DNA from: JBBTXL01 sp038062295
GTDB taxonomy: Bacteria; Patescibacteriota; Minisyncoccia; GWC2-36-17; WO2-46-25
Assembly (NCBI GenBank): GCA_038062295.1
Contig: JBBTXL010000001.1
Coordinates: 1-19,476, forward strand
Length of the DNA: 19,476 nucleotides
Direction of reading: 5' to 3'
The notes under the pieces are model-generated. The model did not search any database, was not told the DNA's origin, and saw only the letters and a program-made list of their open reading frames with translations. Positions within the stretch are counted from its first letter, which is position 1, and each line of letters opens with the position of its first letter. A program made the position numbers and the translations under genes. Below are positions 12,786 to 19,431 of the stretch, one piece after another.

Positions 12786-15419
12786 ATGCAATTCAATCGT
12801 TTTACCACGAAAGCCCAGGAAGCATTATTTAAGGCGCAGGAGATCGCATCCTCGCACTCGCAGTTGCAGATCGACGCGGCGCATCTTTTGGCTGCGCTCG
12901 TGCGCCAGGAAGAGTCGGTGGTGGTGACCGTGCTCAACCGGCTGGGGGTAAGTGTGGAACACCTGAAACAACAGACGGAACATACTATTGAGCACCTGGA
13001 AAAGAACCAGCAAAATATTCCGTTCGGACAGGTGTATGTGACGGCAGAACTTGCAAAAGTGTTCGAAAAATCGGTGCAGATCGCTTCGGTGCTGAAAGAC
13101 GAGTTTATTTCGACGGAACATCTGTTTTTGGGACTCCTGGAAGTTCCGTCGCGCACGCATCATATGCTGACAGCCGCGGGGGTTACGTCCGACGCCGTGC
13201 TCAAATCGCTTGCCGAAGTGCGCGGCGCACAGCGCATCACCGATCCGGAACCGGAGGCAAAATACCAGGTTTTGGAAAAGTACGCAAAAAACCTTACCCA
13301 GCTTGCGCGCGAAAAAAAACTTGACCCGGTGATCGGCCGCGACAATGAGATTCGCCGCGTCATGCAGGTACTCTCGCGCCGCACCAAAAACAACCCGGTG
13401 CTCATCGGCGAGCCGGGTACGGGAAAAACGGCGATTGCCGAGGGACTTGCGCAGCGCATCGTGAATGAGGACGTTCCCGAGTCGCTCAAAGACAAACAGG
13501 TGGTGGCGCTGGACCTTGGGGCTCTCGTTGCCGGCACGAAGTATCGCGGAGAGTTCGAAGACCGGCTGAAAGCGGTACTCAAAGAGATCAACCGGTTGCA
13601 GGGAAAGATTATCTTATTCATTGACGAGCTGCACATGCTCGTGGGCGCGGGTGCCGCGGAAGGTTCCATCGACGCGGCAAATATGCTCAAACCCGCACTG
13701 GCGCGAGGAGAACTGCGCGCAATCGGCGCGACGACGCTGCGCGAATATCAAAAATATATTGAAAAGGACCAGGCCCTAGAACGGCGGTTCCAGCCCATCT
13801 TTGTCCAGGAACCGTCGGTGGAAGACACGATCGCCATTTTGCGCGGCATCAAGGAAAAATACGAAATGCACCATGGTGTCCGCATCACCGATCCGGCATT
13901 GGTTGCCGCCGCGCAACTTTCGGGGAAACACATCACCGACCGTTTTTTACCGGACAAGGCGATCGACCTGATAGATGAGGCGGCGTCCGCCTTGCGCATG
14001 GAAATAGATTCCATGCCGCAGGAACTTGACCAGGCAAAGCGCGTGATGATCAAGCTGGAGATAGAGCAGGAAGCGCTGAAAAAAGAAAGCGATGAAGCGT
14101 CCAAAGAGCGCTTGAAACAGATAAAACGGTCGCTTGCCGAACTCAAGGAAAAAACAAGCGGTCTTGAACTGCAGTGGAAAACGGAGAAGGATATTATTTC
14201 CAGGATCCGCGAGCTGAAAAAAGAAACGGACGCGCTCCGCCAGGAGGCGGAGATCAAGGAACGGACGGCGGACCTCCAGAAGGTAGCCGAGATCCGCTAC
14301 GGAAAGATCCCGCAGATGGAAAAAGAGATCGCCGGAGCGGAGCGCAAGCTTCAGGAAGCCCAGTCCACACGGCGAATATTGAAGGAAGAAGTGACGGAAG
14401 AAGATATTGCCCAGGTGGTATCCCGATGGACCGGCATACCCGTCGCGAAAATGCTCGAGGAGGAAGCGCAGCGGCTGCTCGGCATGGAAGATGCCTTGCG
14501 CCAGCGCGTGGTCGGGCAGGATGAAGCGGTTGCCGCCGTGGCGCATGCCGTGCGCCGTTCACGCGCGGGTATCACGGACCGAAAAAAACCCATCGGCACC
14601 TTCATGTTTTTGGGGCCGACGGGTGTCGGGAAAACGGAACTGGCGAAAGCGATTGCAGAGTTTTTGTTCCAGTCAGAAAACGCCATTGTCCGGCTTGATA
14701 TGTCAGAATACATGGAGCGGCATGCTGTTTCCAAAATGATCGGGTCGCCGCCCGGGTACGTCGGCTACGAGGAAGGTGGACAATTGACGGAAATGATCCG
14801 CCGCCGGCCGTACAGCGTCATCCTGTTCGACGAGATAGAAAAAGCACATCCGGAAACGTTCAACATGCTGTTGCAGATCTTCGACGAAGGGACCTTGACC
14901 GATGCCAAGGGCAGGAAGGTTGACTTCAAGAACACGGTTATCGTCATGACTTCCAACGTCGGTTCCGAGCTACTTGCGCAGGCCGGGAGCCTGGGGTTCT
15001 CGGCAATCGCACGTACGCCGCGCGGCATGCCGTCGTACGACGAGATATCGGAAAAGATAAAAGGTTCCCTCAAGGAACACTTCAAACCGGAATTTTTGAA
15101 CCGGATCGACGAGATCCTTGTGTTTCACCAGCTGGACGCCGGAAATCTTGCGCGCATTGCTGATCTTCAGCTCGCGCGCTTTGCGGAGAAGCTTGCCGAG
15201 CGCCATTGCAAGGTGAAAGCGCATAAGCGGGTCAAAGAGTTTTTGGTCGCGGAATGCGCAAGAGACGCGCACTTTGGCGCGCGACCGCTCAAACGGCTCG
15301 TTGAGCAGTTCATTCTGAACCCCGTTTCACAGAAGATCCTCGCCGGAGAAATAACCGATGGCGATACGCTCGCGCTTGATGTGCGGGACGGCGCGATAGA
15401 AATTAAGAAAGGAAAGTAG
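12786..15419 (+). CDS. clpB: ClpB-type AAA+ disaggregase with a ClpC/ClpA-like LGF loop
   Basis: This hexameric AAA+ unfoldase rescues aggregated proteins with DnaK. The 877-residue product has the Clp N-domain (about 1-145), AAA1 with Walker A GEPGTGKT (208-215) and Walker B FIDE (Asp280-Glu281), a coiled-coil middle domain of about 115 residues (415-530), and AAA2 with GPTGVGKT (610-617), SPPGYVGYEEGG and a GARPLKR sensor-2 motif. The long middle domain argues for ClpB. However, after TSNVG the AAA2 domain contains an insertion with Leu736-Gly737-Phe738, at the place of the ClpP-docking VGF/IGL loop in ClpC and ClpA, a region short in E. coli ClpB. ATG 12786 gives the normal MQFNRFTTKAQEAL; upstream starts would lie inside CIRCE. 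Regulation by HrcA is expected. Confidence 0.93.
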   Translation: MQFNRFTTKAQEALFKAQEIASSHSQLQIDAAHLLAALVRQEESVVVTVLNRLGVSVEHLKQQTEHTIEHLEKNQQNIPFGQVYVTAELAKVFEKSVQIASVLKDEFISTEHLFLGLLEVPSRTHHMLTAAGVTSDAVLKSLAEVRGAQRITDPEPEAKYQVLEKYAKNLTQLAREKKLDPVIGRDNEIRRVMQVLSRRTKNNPVLIGEPGTGKTAIAEGLAQRIVNEDVPESLKDKQVVALDLGALVAGTKYRGEFEDRLKAVLKEINRLQGKIILFIDELHMLVGAGAAEGSIDAANMLKPALARGELRAIGATTLREYQKYIEKDQALERRFQPIFVQEPSVEDTIAILRGIKEKYEMHHGVRITDPALVAAAQLSGKHITDRFLPDKAIDLIDEAASALRMEIDSMPQELDQAKRVMIKLEIEQEALKKESDEASKERLKQIKRSLAELKEKTSGLELQWKTEKDIISRIRELKKETDALRQEAEIKERTADLQKVAEIRYGKIPQMEKEIAGAERKLQEAQSTRRILKEEVTEEDIAQVVSRWTGIPVAKMLEEEAQRLLGMEDALRQRVVGQDEAVAAVAHAVRRSRAGITDRKKPIGTFMFLGPTGVGKTELAKAIAEFLFQSENAIVRLDMSEYMERHAVSKMIGSPPGYVGYEEGGQLTEMIRRRPYSVILFDEIEKAHPETFNMLLQIFDEGTLTDAKGRKVDFKNTVIVMTSNVGSELLAQAGSLGFSAIARTPRGMPSYDEISEKIKGSLKEHFKPEFLNRIDEILVFHQLDAGNLARIADLQLARFAEKLAERHCKVKAHKRVKEFLVAECARDAHFGARPLKRLVEQFILNPVSQKILAGEITDGDTLALDVRDGAIEIKKGK

Positions 15420-15441
15420 TGCGCCGTACGAAAAGGTTTGG

Positions 15442-15450
15442 TGGTATACT
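15442..15450 (+). promoter_or_regulatory. Extended -10 promoter, leaderless start of the membrane protein gene
   Basis: TGG-TATACT (box at 15445-15450) is an extended -10 element with no good -35. Six bases separate it from the ATG at 15457, so transcription should begin at the ATG. There is no Shine-Dalgarno sequence. Confidence 0.55.
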
Positions 15451-15456
15451 ATTGCT

Positions 15457-16161
15457 ATGTTCACACGACCCTTTATCGGCGCGTTGCTGTTGTGGTTCCT
15501 GCTCGAACTGCCGCTCGTGACGGATGGCATGACGTGGGTGTGGTATGGTGCTGCGGTGGTGTGCGCGGCGGTGTTTGCGTGGTATAGTGCGCAAAGAATA
15601 CGGGTGGCGATCTTAGGCGCGCTGTGTGCGCTCCTGGCGATCTTATTTCTCACGATGGTGAGCGGCAGCGCGCTCTATCAATGGACCGCCGGCGTTGCTG
15701 CGGTCATGTTTGGGGCGCTTTTGTTCGCCGCGGAGCGGCATCATGCGACCCTGCTTGCGCTTGTTTCATTGTGCGAGGTCGCCGGATTTTATTTTTTGGT
15801 GCTGTTTGCCACGCTCATCATGCAAATGCCGACATGGGTCGCGATGCTTGCCATGGTGTCCGTCAGCAGCGTGCTTTTTTTCACGTCGTTGAGCGTAACG
15901 CTTGCGTTGAGCGTCGGGATGGAGATGCGTCTTATGCTTTTTTCGGCCGTTGTCGGGCTTGTTTCCGCGGAGCTTTTTGTGGCGCTGTCGCGGTTGCCAT
16001 TCAACATGGTGAGCATAGACTTTCTTATGTTTATCATTTATTATGGAGCGTGGGATATCGTCGCGCGGTACTTTTCGCTGCGATTTACCAAACGCTCGCT
16101 TGCGCTGCATGCTGCATTCATTATGGTCGCATTTTTGGGAGTTTTTCTCTCAAGCCGTTAG
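15457..16161 (+). CDS. Polytopic membrane protein of unknown function
   Basis: The 234-residue protein is almost entirely hydrophobic, with about seven to eight predicted membrane segments (roughly residues 5-21, 27-43, 48-66, 72-90, 98-121, 127-150, 157-176 and 212-231). Short basic or acidic loops lie between them (SAQRIR, AAERHHA, RFTKRS). I see no transporter, protease or transferase motif and do not recognise a family. It is the first gene of a three-gene unit with an HtrA-fold protein and galU, so a cell-envelope role is possible but only inferred. Confidence 0.82.
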   Translation: MFTRPFIGALLLWFLLELPLVTDGMTWVWYGAAVVCAAVFAWYSAQRIRVAILGALCALLAILFLTMVSGSALYQWTAGVAAVMFGALLFAAERHHATLLALVSLCEVAGFYFLVLFATLIMQMPTWVAMLAMVSVSSVLFFTSLSVTLALSVGMEMRLMLFSAVVGLVSAELFVALSRLPFNMVSIDFLMFIIYYGAWDIVARYFSLRFTKRSLALHAAFIMVAFLGVFLSSR

Positions 16162-16179
16162 AACTCGCAGTAAGAATAC

Positions 16180-16926
16180 ATGATACAACGGTCGCTGTTT
16201 GCAATTTTGGTTGTTGTGGGAGGTGCGTTCGGCGGCGCGCTTTTTTCCGTTCCGCTTTCTTCGGCGATACAAAAAATTCCCGGTGTTTCCGAGATCCCGT
16301 GGTTCAATACGCTGACCGATCGCGCCGTTATCATCAATAAAACGGAACAGGTGGTGGTGGAACAGTCGGAAGCCATTGACCGGGCGCGCGCGAAAGTTGT
16401 TCCGGCGCTTGTGGCCGTCACGTCTTTACGGGATGGTGTGGTACTTGCGTCCGGCCAGGGTATGACCGTCGGTTCGGACGGGCTGGTGCTGGTGCGGCGC
16501 GAGTGGATCGCTGCCGGTTCCGACACCATTTCCGTTACGTGGAATACCACGACCGCTGACGCCCGCATGGTGAAACAGTCCGAAAAGGACGGCCTGGTTT
16601 TGCTGAAAGTTGACGCGACAAATCTCCCGGTGGTCTCGCTGGCGAACGTGGAGGAACGACTCGGAAGTTTCGTTTTTTTGATCGGGTTGCGGCAGGCAAC
16701 GGGCGGTCAACGGGCGCCGTTCGTGAATGCCGGCATCGTGAAAAGCGTTGAGGGGAAGATCATGACCACGAACATCGGCGAAGAGTTCCAAGGCGCAACC
16801 GGCGCGCCGCTGGTGAGTTTGACTGGCGAGGTCGTGGGTATTGGCGCCATCGATTCCTCGGGCCATGTATTTGCTGTTGCCGCCAGCGCCATCCGTGATT
16901 TTTTGTATAACGAACAGACACCATGA
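16180..16926 (+). CDS. HtrA-fold pseudoprotease, membrane anchored
   Basis: The 248-residue protein has an N-terminal hydrophobic anchor (about 5-24), a linker and a trypsin-like domain that aligns with the HtrA protein encoded at 11472-12707. The alignment covers GQGMTVGSDGLVLV for GTGFIVSSDGLILT, LLKVDATNLPVVSL for LVKVDEKNLPTLTL, and GATGAPLVSLTGEVVGI for GNSGGPLLNLSGMVIGI. Catalytic positions are lost: His is Glu108, Asp is Gly138 (an Asp is one residue earlier), and Ser is Thr207 with the oxyanion NPGNSGG changed to FQGATGA. There is no PDZ domain. The frame is intact and tightly packed, so it is a maintained non-catalytic protein, not a decaying gene. A peptide-binding or scaffolding role is inferred. 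Its stop overlaps the galU start (ATGA). Confidence 0.85.
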   Translation: MIQRSLFAILVVVGGAFGGALFSVPLSSAIQKIPGVSEIPWFNTLTDRAVIINKTEQVVVEQSEAIDRARAKVVPALVAVTSLRDGVVLASGQGMTVGSDGLVLVRREWIAAGSDTISVTWNTTTADARMVKQSEKDGLVLLKVDATNLPVVSLANVEERLGSFVFLIGLRQATGGQRAPFVNAGIVKSVEGKIMTTNIGEEFQGATGAPLVSLTGEVVGIGAIDSSGHVFAVAASAIRDFLYNEQTP

Positions 16927-17801
16927 AAACCTCCATTATTCGAAAAGCCATTATTCCCGTTGCGGGGCTTGGCACTCGGTTTCTGCCCGCCACCAAAGCG
17001 CAGCCGAAAGAAATGCTCCCGATCGTGGACAAGCCCGTTATTCAGTACTTGGTGGAGGAAGCGGTTGCGTCCGGGATCAAAGACATCATTTTTGTGACCG
17101 GCCGTGGAAAGCGCGCGATCGAAGATCATTTTGACTACGCGTATGAACTGGAGCAGGTGCTCGTAAAGAGCGGCAAGAAGGAGCTGTTACGTACCATTCG
17201 TGAAATTTCAGATCTCGCATCGTTCGCGTATGTCCGACAGAAAGAGCCACGCGGTGACGGTGATGCGCTGCTTGCCGCCGCGCACCTGGTGGGCGACGAG
17301 CCGTGCGCGGTGTTGTTTGGCGACGACATCATCGATAGCCCCGTGCCGTGTTTGAAGCAGATGATAGGGGTGTACGAAAAATATCACGCGCCCGTTGTCG
17401 CTTTGGAGCGGGTTGCGAAAAAAAGCGTTTCGGCATATGGTATTGTGCGCGCAAAAAAAATTACGGCGCGTACCTACGCGGTCCTGGATGTCGTTGAAAA
17501 GCCGTCTGTCGCGGAAGCGCCCTCGCGGCTCGCTTTAGTTGGGAAATACATCATTACGCCGGAAGTCTTTGCCGCGCTGAAAAAAATAAGGCGGGGACAA
17601 GGAGAGTTGCGGCTCGCCGATGCGCTCAAAATTGTTGCGCGCACCCACTCGGTATACGGGCACCAGTTTACCGGCGTGCGGTACGATTGCGGTTCAAAAA
17701 TAGGTTTTCTGAAGGCGATCGTCGATTTTGGTTTAAAGCATAAAGAAACACGGAAAGAATTTCAGAAATATCTTGCGACAAAGGCTCGCGCAAGAAGTTG
17801 A
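16923..17801 (+). CDS. galU: UTP-glucose-1-phosphate uridylyltransferase
   Basis: GalU makes UDP-glucose from UTP and glucose-1-phosphate for envelope glycans. The 292-residue protein opens KAIIPVAGLGTRFLPATKAQ with KEMLPIVDKPVIQY (nucleotide-binding signature, residues 8-42). It continues with VTGRGKRAIEDHFD, the metal-binding region FGDDI (132-136), VVEKPS and GQGELRLADAL near the C-terminus. One oddity is GDGDALL at 111-117 where bacterial GalU usually reads GLGHA, so the histidine is Asp114. Length and all other motifs are normal. Translation is coupled to the upstream gene by an ATGA overlap, and the unit ends at a terminator 7 bases after the stop. Confidence 0.95.
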   Translation: MKTSIIRKAIIPVAGLGTRFLPATKAQPKEMLPIVDKPVIQYLVEEAVASGIKDIIFVTGRGKRAIEDHFDYAYELEQVLVKSGKKELLRTIREISDLASFAYVRQKEPRGDGDALLAAAHLVGDEPCAVLFGDDIIDSPVPCLKQMIGVYEKYHAPVVALERVAKKSVSAYGIVRAKKITARTYAVLDVVEKPSVAEAPSRLALVGKYIITPEVFAALKKIRRGQGELRLADALKIVARTHSVYGHQFTGVRYDCGSKIGFLKAIVDFGLKHKETRKEFQKYLATKARARS

Positions 17802-17807
17802 TAATGC

Positions 17808-17839
17808 AAGCGGCGGGGGTTGACCTCCGCCGCTTTTTT
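17808..17839 (+). terminator. Rho-independent terminator after galU
   Basis: AAGCGGCGG (17808-17816) pairs with CCGCCGCTT (17827-17835). Three further inner pairs close a 4-base TTGA loop, and six T follow. The stem is GC-rich and strong. The loop contains the start of the -35 hexamer of the next promoter. Confidence 0.92.
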
Positions 17840-17848
17840 CGTTATATT
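17820..17848 (+). promoter_or_regulatory. Promoter nested in the galU terminator, leaderless start downstream
   Basis: TTGACC (17820-17825), 17 bases and TATATT (17843-17848) form a good sigma70-type promoter. The -35 begins in the loop of the preceding terminator. Six bases separate the -10 from the ATG at 17855, placing the predicted transcription start on the ATG itself. Confidence 0.75.
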
Positions 17849-17854
17849 CCCCGC

Positions 17855-18595
17855 ATGAATTCCGAACCGTATTCGCATGAATTCGATTTTGAAAAAGGTG
17901 ACCAATGGCGCCGCGCGCTTGACCTTGCATACGCTTCGTGGCGTGTTGCCGAGCGTGCGATCGAGGACGGTTTTTTGCGGGATAAGGTAAAGAATTTTGC
18001 CGCGGACATGCTTGCCGCGTATCCTGGTGCGCTGGCGGGACTCCCTGCCGCGCAGCGCGAGTTTCGGGAAAAGGCCCGGGCACAATGCGCGCTGCTTTCG
18101 CTTGCGCAGAAGGTCAGTGATGCCCATGAGATCAATTTTCTCATCCTGAAAAATGAGTATGCGTATCTTGCCGGCAGTTTCCCGGAGAGAGAGCGCCCGC
18201 CCGAACGACTGGACGACTCCAGTCGGGCAGGTCCGTCCGCGGTGACGGCACGCACGCCGGAGGTTTCTTTGCCGGTCTCGGGGAGGTCAGTGCCGGAACC
18301 AAAGAAACATGAAGAACCGCGCCCCGCGGAAACTTTTTTCCGCCCGGAGCGTCCCCAGAAGAACAGGATGCACAGCGAAGACGCTCCCGCGCTGAGCGAG
18401 CGGCAGCAGAAGATCATTCAGTTTTTCAACAAGCGAAAAGATGAGAAGATAAAGTTGCGGGATGTCGTCCAATTTTTCCCCGATCTGACCGACCGAACCA
18501 TTCGGAACGACCTTCGCGACCTCTGTGTGAAAAAACTCGTGAAGCGGTCGGAGGGGCACGGGCAGGGAAGTTATTATCTTCTCGCAAAAGAGTAG
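17855..18595 (+). CDS. Winged-helix protein with N-terminal helical domain, putative regulator
   Basis: The 246-residue protein has three parts. Residues about 15-105 are helical and open DQWRRALDLAYASWRVAERA. Residues about 108-178 are a Pro/Arg/Glu-rich, probably disordered linker. Residues 181-246 form a DeoR-like winged helix with SERQQKIIQFF, DLTDRTIRNDLRDLCVKKLV and a wing ending GSYYLL. Such C-terminal domains are common in CPR proteins (recalled knowledge) and suggest DNA binding; the ligand or target is unknown. The ATG at 17855 is chosen because an upstream TTG at 17798 lies before the galU terminator and the promoter. It has no Shine-Dalgarno sequence and is predicted to be leaderless. 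No operon partner follows it. Confidence 0.82.
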   Translation: MNSEPYSHEFDFEKGDQWRRALDLAYASWRVAERAIEDGFLRDKVKNFAADMLAAYPGALAGLPAAQREFREKARAQCALLSLAQKVSDAHEINFLILKNEYAYLAGSFPERERPPERLDDSSRAGPSAVTARTPEVSLPVSGRSVPEPKKHEEPRPAETFFRPERPQKNRMHSEDAPALSERQQKIIQFFNKRKDEKIKLRDVVQFFPDLTDRTIRNDLRDLCVKKLVKRSEGHGQGSYYLLAKE

Positions 18596-18642
18596 ATATA
18601 GTATTCGGGCATGTGACGAAACACACAAAAAATAGGGAAATT

Positions 18643-18699
18643 ATAAGGAAGAATAAGGAAATAATAAGGAAAACCCTGCAATGTCGATGATTTCCTTAT
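18643..18699. repeat. Phased ATAAGGAA repeats with one inverted copy
   Basis: ATAAGGAA occurs at 18643, 18653 and 18664, so copies start 10-11 bp apart, one helical turn. The inverted copy TTCCTTAT is at 18692-18699. The direct and inverted copies can also pair as a hairpin (GGAAATTATAAGGAA against TTTCCTTATATTTCC, with one base difference). There is no good T-tract, so I favour protein-binding sites over a terminator. Confidence 0.6.
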
Positions 18700-18829
18700 A
18701 TTTCCAGTCATGAAACAGGTTTGGCGGATGCCATTTTCGGTGCTTGCCGGATGTGTGTCGTGGGAAGATCGTCCAGCTCTTTTTTGTTCAAATTCTGTTG
18801 AGACCAGGGGGTACTTTTTGGTAATAAAG

Positions 18830-18838
18830 TTATCCACA
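18830..18838. promoter_or_regulatory. Consensus DnaA box
   Basis: TTATCCACA is an exact match to the bacterial DnaA box. It is isolated: the nearest relative is TTATCCATT at 18960-18968. A single 9-mer match is only modest evidence in 19 kb. Confidence 0.45.
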
Positions 18839-18878
18839 ATATTATGCCGTCAACATGGTTCAGTCTGCCTGTTTTTTT

Positions 18879-18887
18879 TGGTATAAT
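18879..18887 (+). promoter_or_regulatory. Extended -10 promoter P1
   Basis: TGG-TATAAT (box at 18882-18887) follows a run of eight T. The -35 position with a 17-base spacer is TTCAGT, a weak match. Transcription would start near 18894. No convincing gene begins there, since the ATG at 18891 opens only 12 codons. Confidence 0.5.
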
Positions 18888-18955
18888 GCAATGGTAGGTA
18901 TGCACACAAGGAACCTTGCCTGGATTTGAGCTACAATTGGCTATTATAGCCAGTG

Positions 18956-18984
18956 TTGATTATCCATTCGCACTTTGATATAAT
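18956..18984 (+). promoter_or_regulatory. Strong promoter P2
   Basis: TTGATT (18956-18961), exactly 17 bases, then TATAAT (18979-18984), which is also preceded by TGA as an extended -10. It is the best promoter match in the window. The predicted start near 18991 is not followed by an ORF, which suggests an RNA gene or a long leader. Confidence 0.75.
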
Positions 18985-19011
18985 ACAGCGAGACGCTTCG
19001 GGAGGCGGTCA

Positions 19012-19040
19012 TTGCGCAGTTGAGCAGTGCGTGATAGAAT
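19012..19040 (+). promoter_or_regulatory. Possible third tandem promoter P3
   Basis: TTGCGC (19012-19017), 17 bases and TAGAAT (19035-19040) preceded by TGA fit a sigma70-type promoter with an extended -10. It lies inside the region transcribed from P2 and overlaps a predicted hairpin, so it may be coincidental. Confidence 0.4.
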
Positions 19041-19375
19041 ACAGGTATCGCGCTGAACAACAGCGTTGAACGTTTCTCTGTAACCTTTACATGGCAGAAC
19101 GGCTGCGGCGATGGCGGTTGGGCGCCGGGATGCCATGTGAGGATTACCACGGAAGTTGCGGGAGCAGCGAGCGATCGTTGAAAAGTGAATACGGAATGCA
19201 TGAACTATTTCCTCATTTTGTTGGAAACAGCGGAGGTTAAAGTTGGGTCGATATTCATTGTCGCGTGTGCATATGCATATCGCGGATGAACGAACTTAAC
19301 TCCACACCACCATAGGATGTACGAATGATCCGGGAAGTACGATCGGTGAGATCGATTAATCTTAAGTTAACCCAA

Positions 19376-19413
19376 GTGGACTGTTCACTCCCGTGAGGGG
19401 GAGAACAGATCAC
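19376..19413 (+). other. Long hairpin with a GNRA tetraloop
   Basis: GTG pairs with CAC; after a 2x2 internal loop CTGTTC pairs with GAACAG; after one A-A mismatch CTCCC pairs with GGGGG around a GTGA loop. It ends 18 bases before the ATG at 19432. AT-rich sequence without a T-run follows, so it is not a standard terminator. Confidence 0.7.
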
Positions 19414-19431
19414 GATAAAAAATAATTATTT

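Larger units (their letters stand above)
18991..19414 (+). ncRNA. Candidate structured non-coding RNA or long structured leader
   Basis: Downstream of P2 I see no convincing protein gene but a succession of hairpins: GACGC/GCGGTC (18992-19010, one bulge), GCGCA/TGCGT (19014-19032), CGCTG/CAGCG (19051-19065), ACATGGCA/TGCCATGT (19089-19138) with an inner CGGC/GCCG stem, TTTCC/GGAAA (19208-19227), and AACTTAA/TTAAGTT (19293-19368) enclosing CGATC/GATCG (19340-19354). The last is a long hairpin with a GTGA tetraloop (19376-19413). I checked by eye for RNase P, tmRNA, SRP, 6S, group I and group II intron and common riboswitch cores and found none. The 3' end is unclear because no T-tract follows. 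It could instead be the 5' leader of the gene starting at 19432. Confidence 0.45.

Noticed and set aside
13947..14546. 199-codon minus-strand frame inside clpB
   Set aside because: It is the mirror of the clpB coding frame with a low-complexity His/Leu/Phe composition and no start signals.
17798..17854. Upstream TTG start for the winged-helix gene
   Set aside because: It would translate through the galU terminator and the promoter; the ATG at 17855 fits the promoter exactly.
18574..18837. 87-codon minus-strand open frame after the winged-helix gene
   Set aside because: It overlaps the 3' end of the 17855 gene and the ATAAGGAA repeats, and its composition follows the AT-rich repeats. It has no initiation signals.
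18891..18929. 12-codon frame starting just after promoter P1 as a leader peptide
   Set aside because: The ATG lies before the predicted transcription start near 18894, and there are no regulatory codon runs or attenuator after it.
18944..19201. 85-codon minus-strand open frame in the non-coding region
   Set aside because: It runs against three rightward promoters and through strong hairpins, has no Shine-Dalgarno sequence or promoter of its own, and its product looks like no protein family.
18991..19414. RNase P RNA, tmRNA or group II intron
   Set aside because: No GAGGAAAGTCC core, no TTCGA-containing T-arm with a CCA end, and no GTGYG start or domain V were found on either strand.
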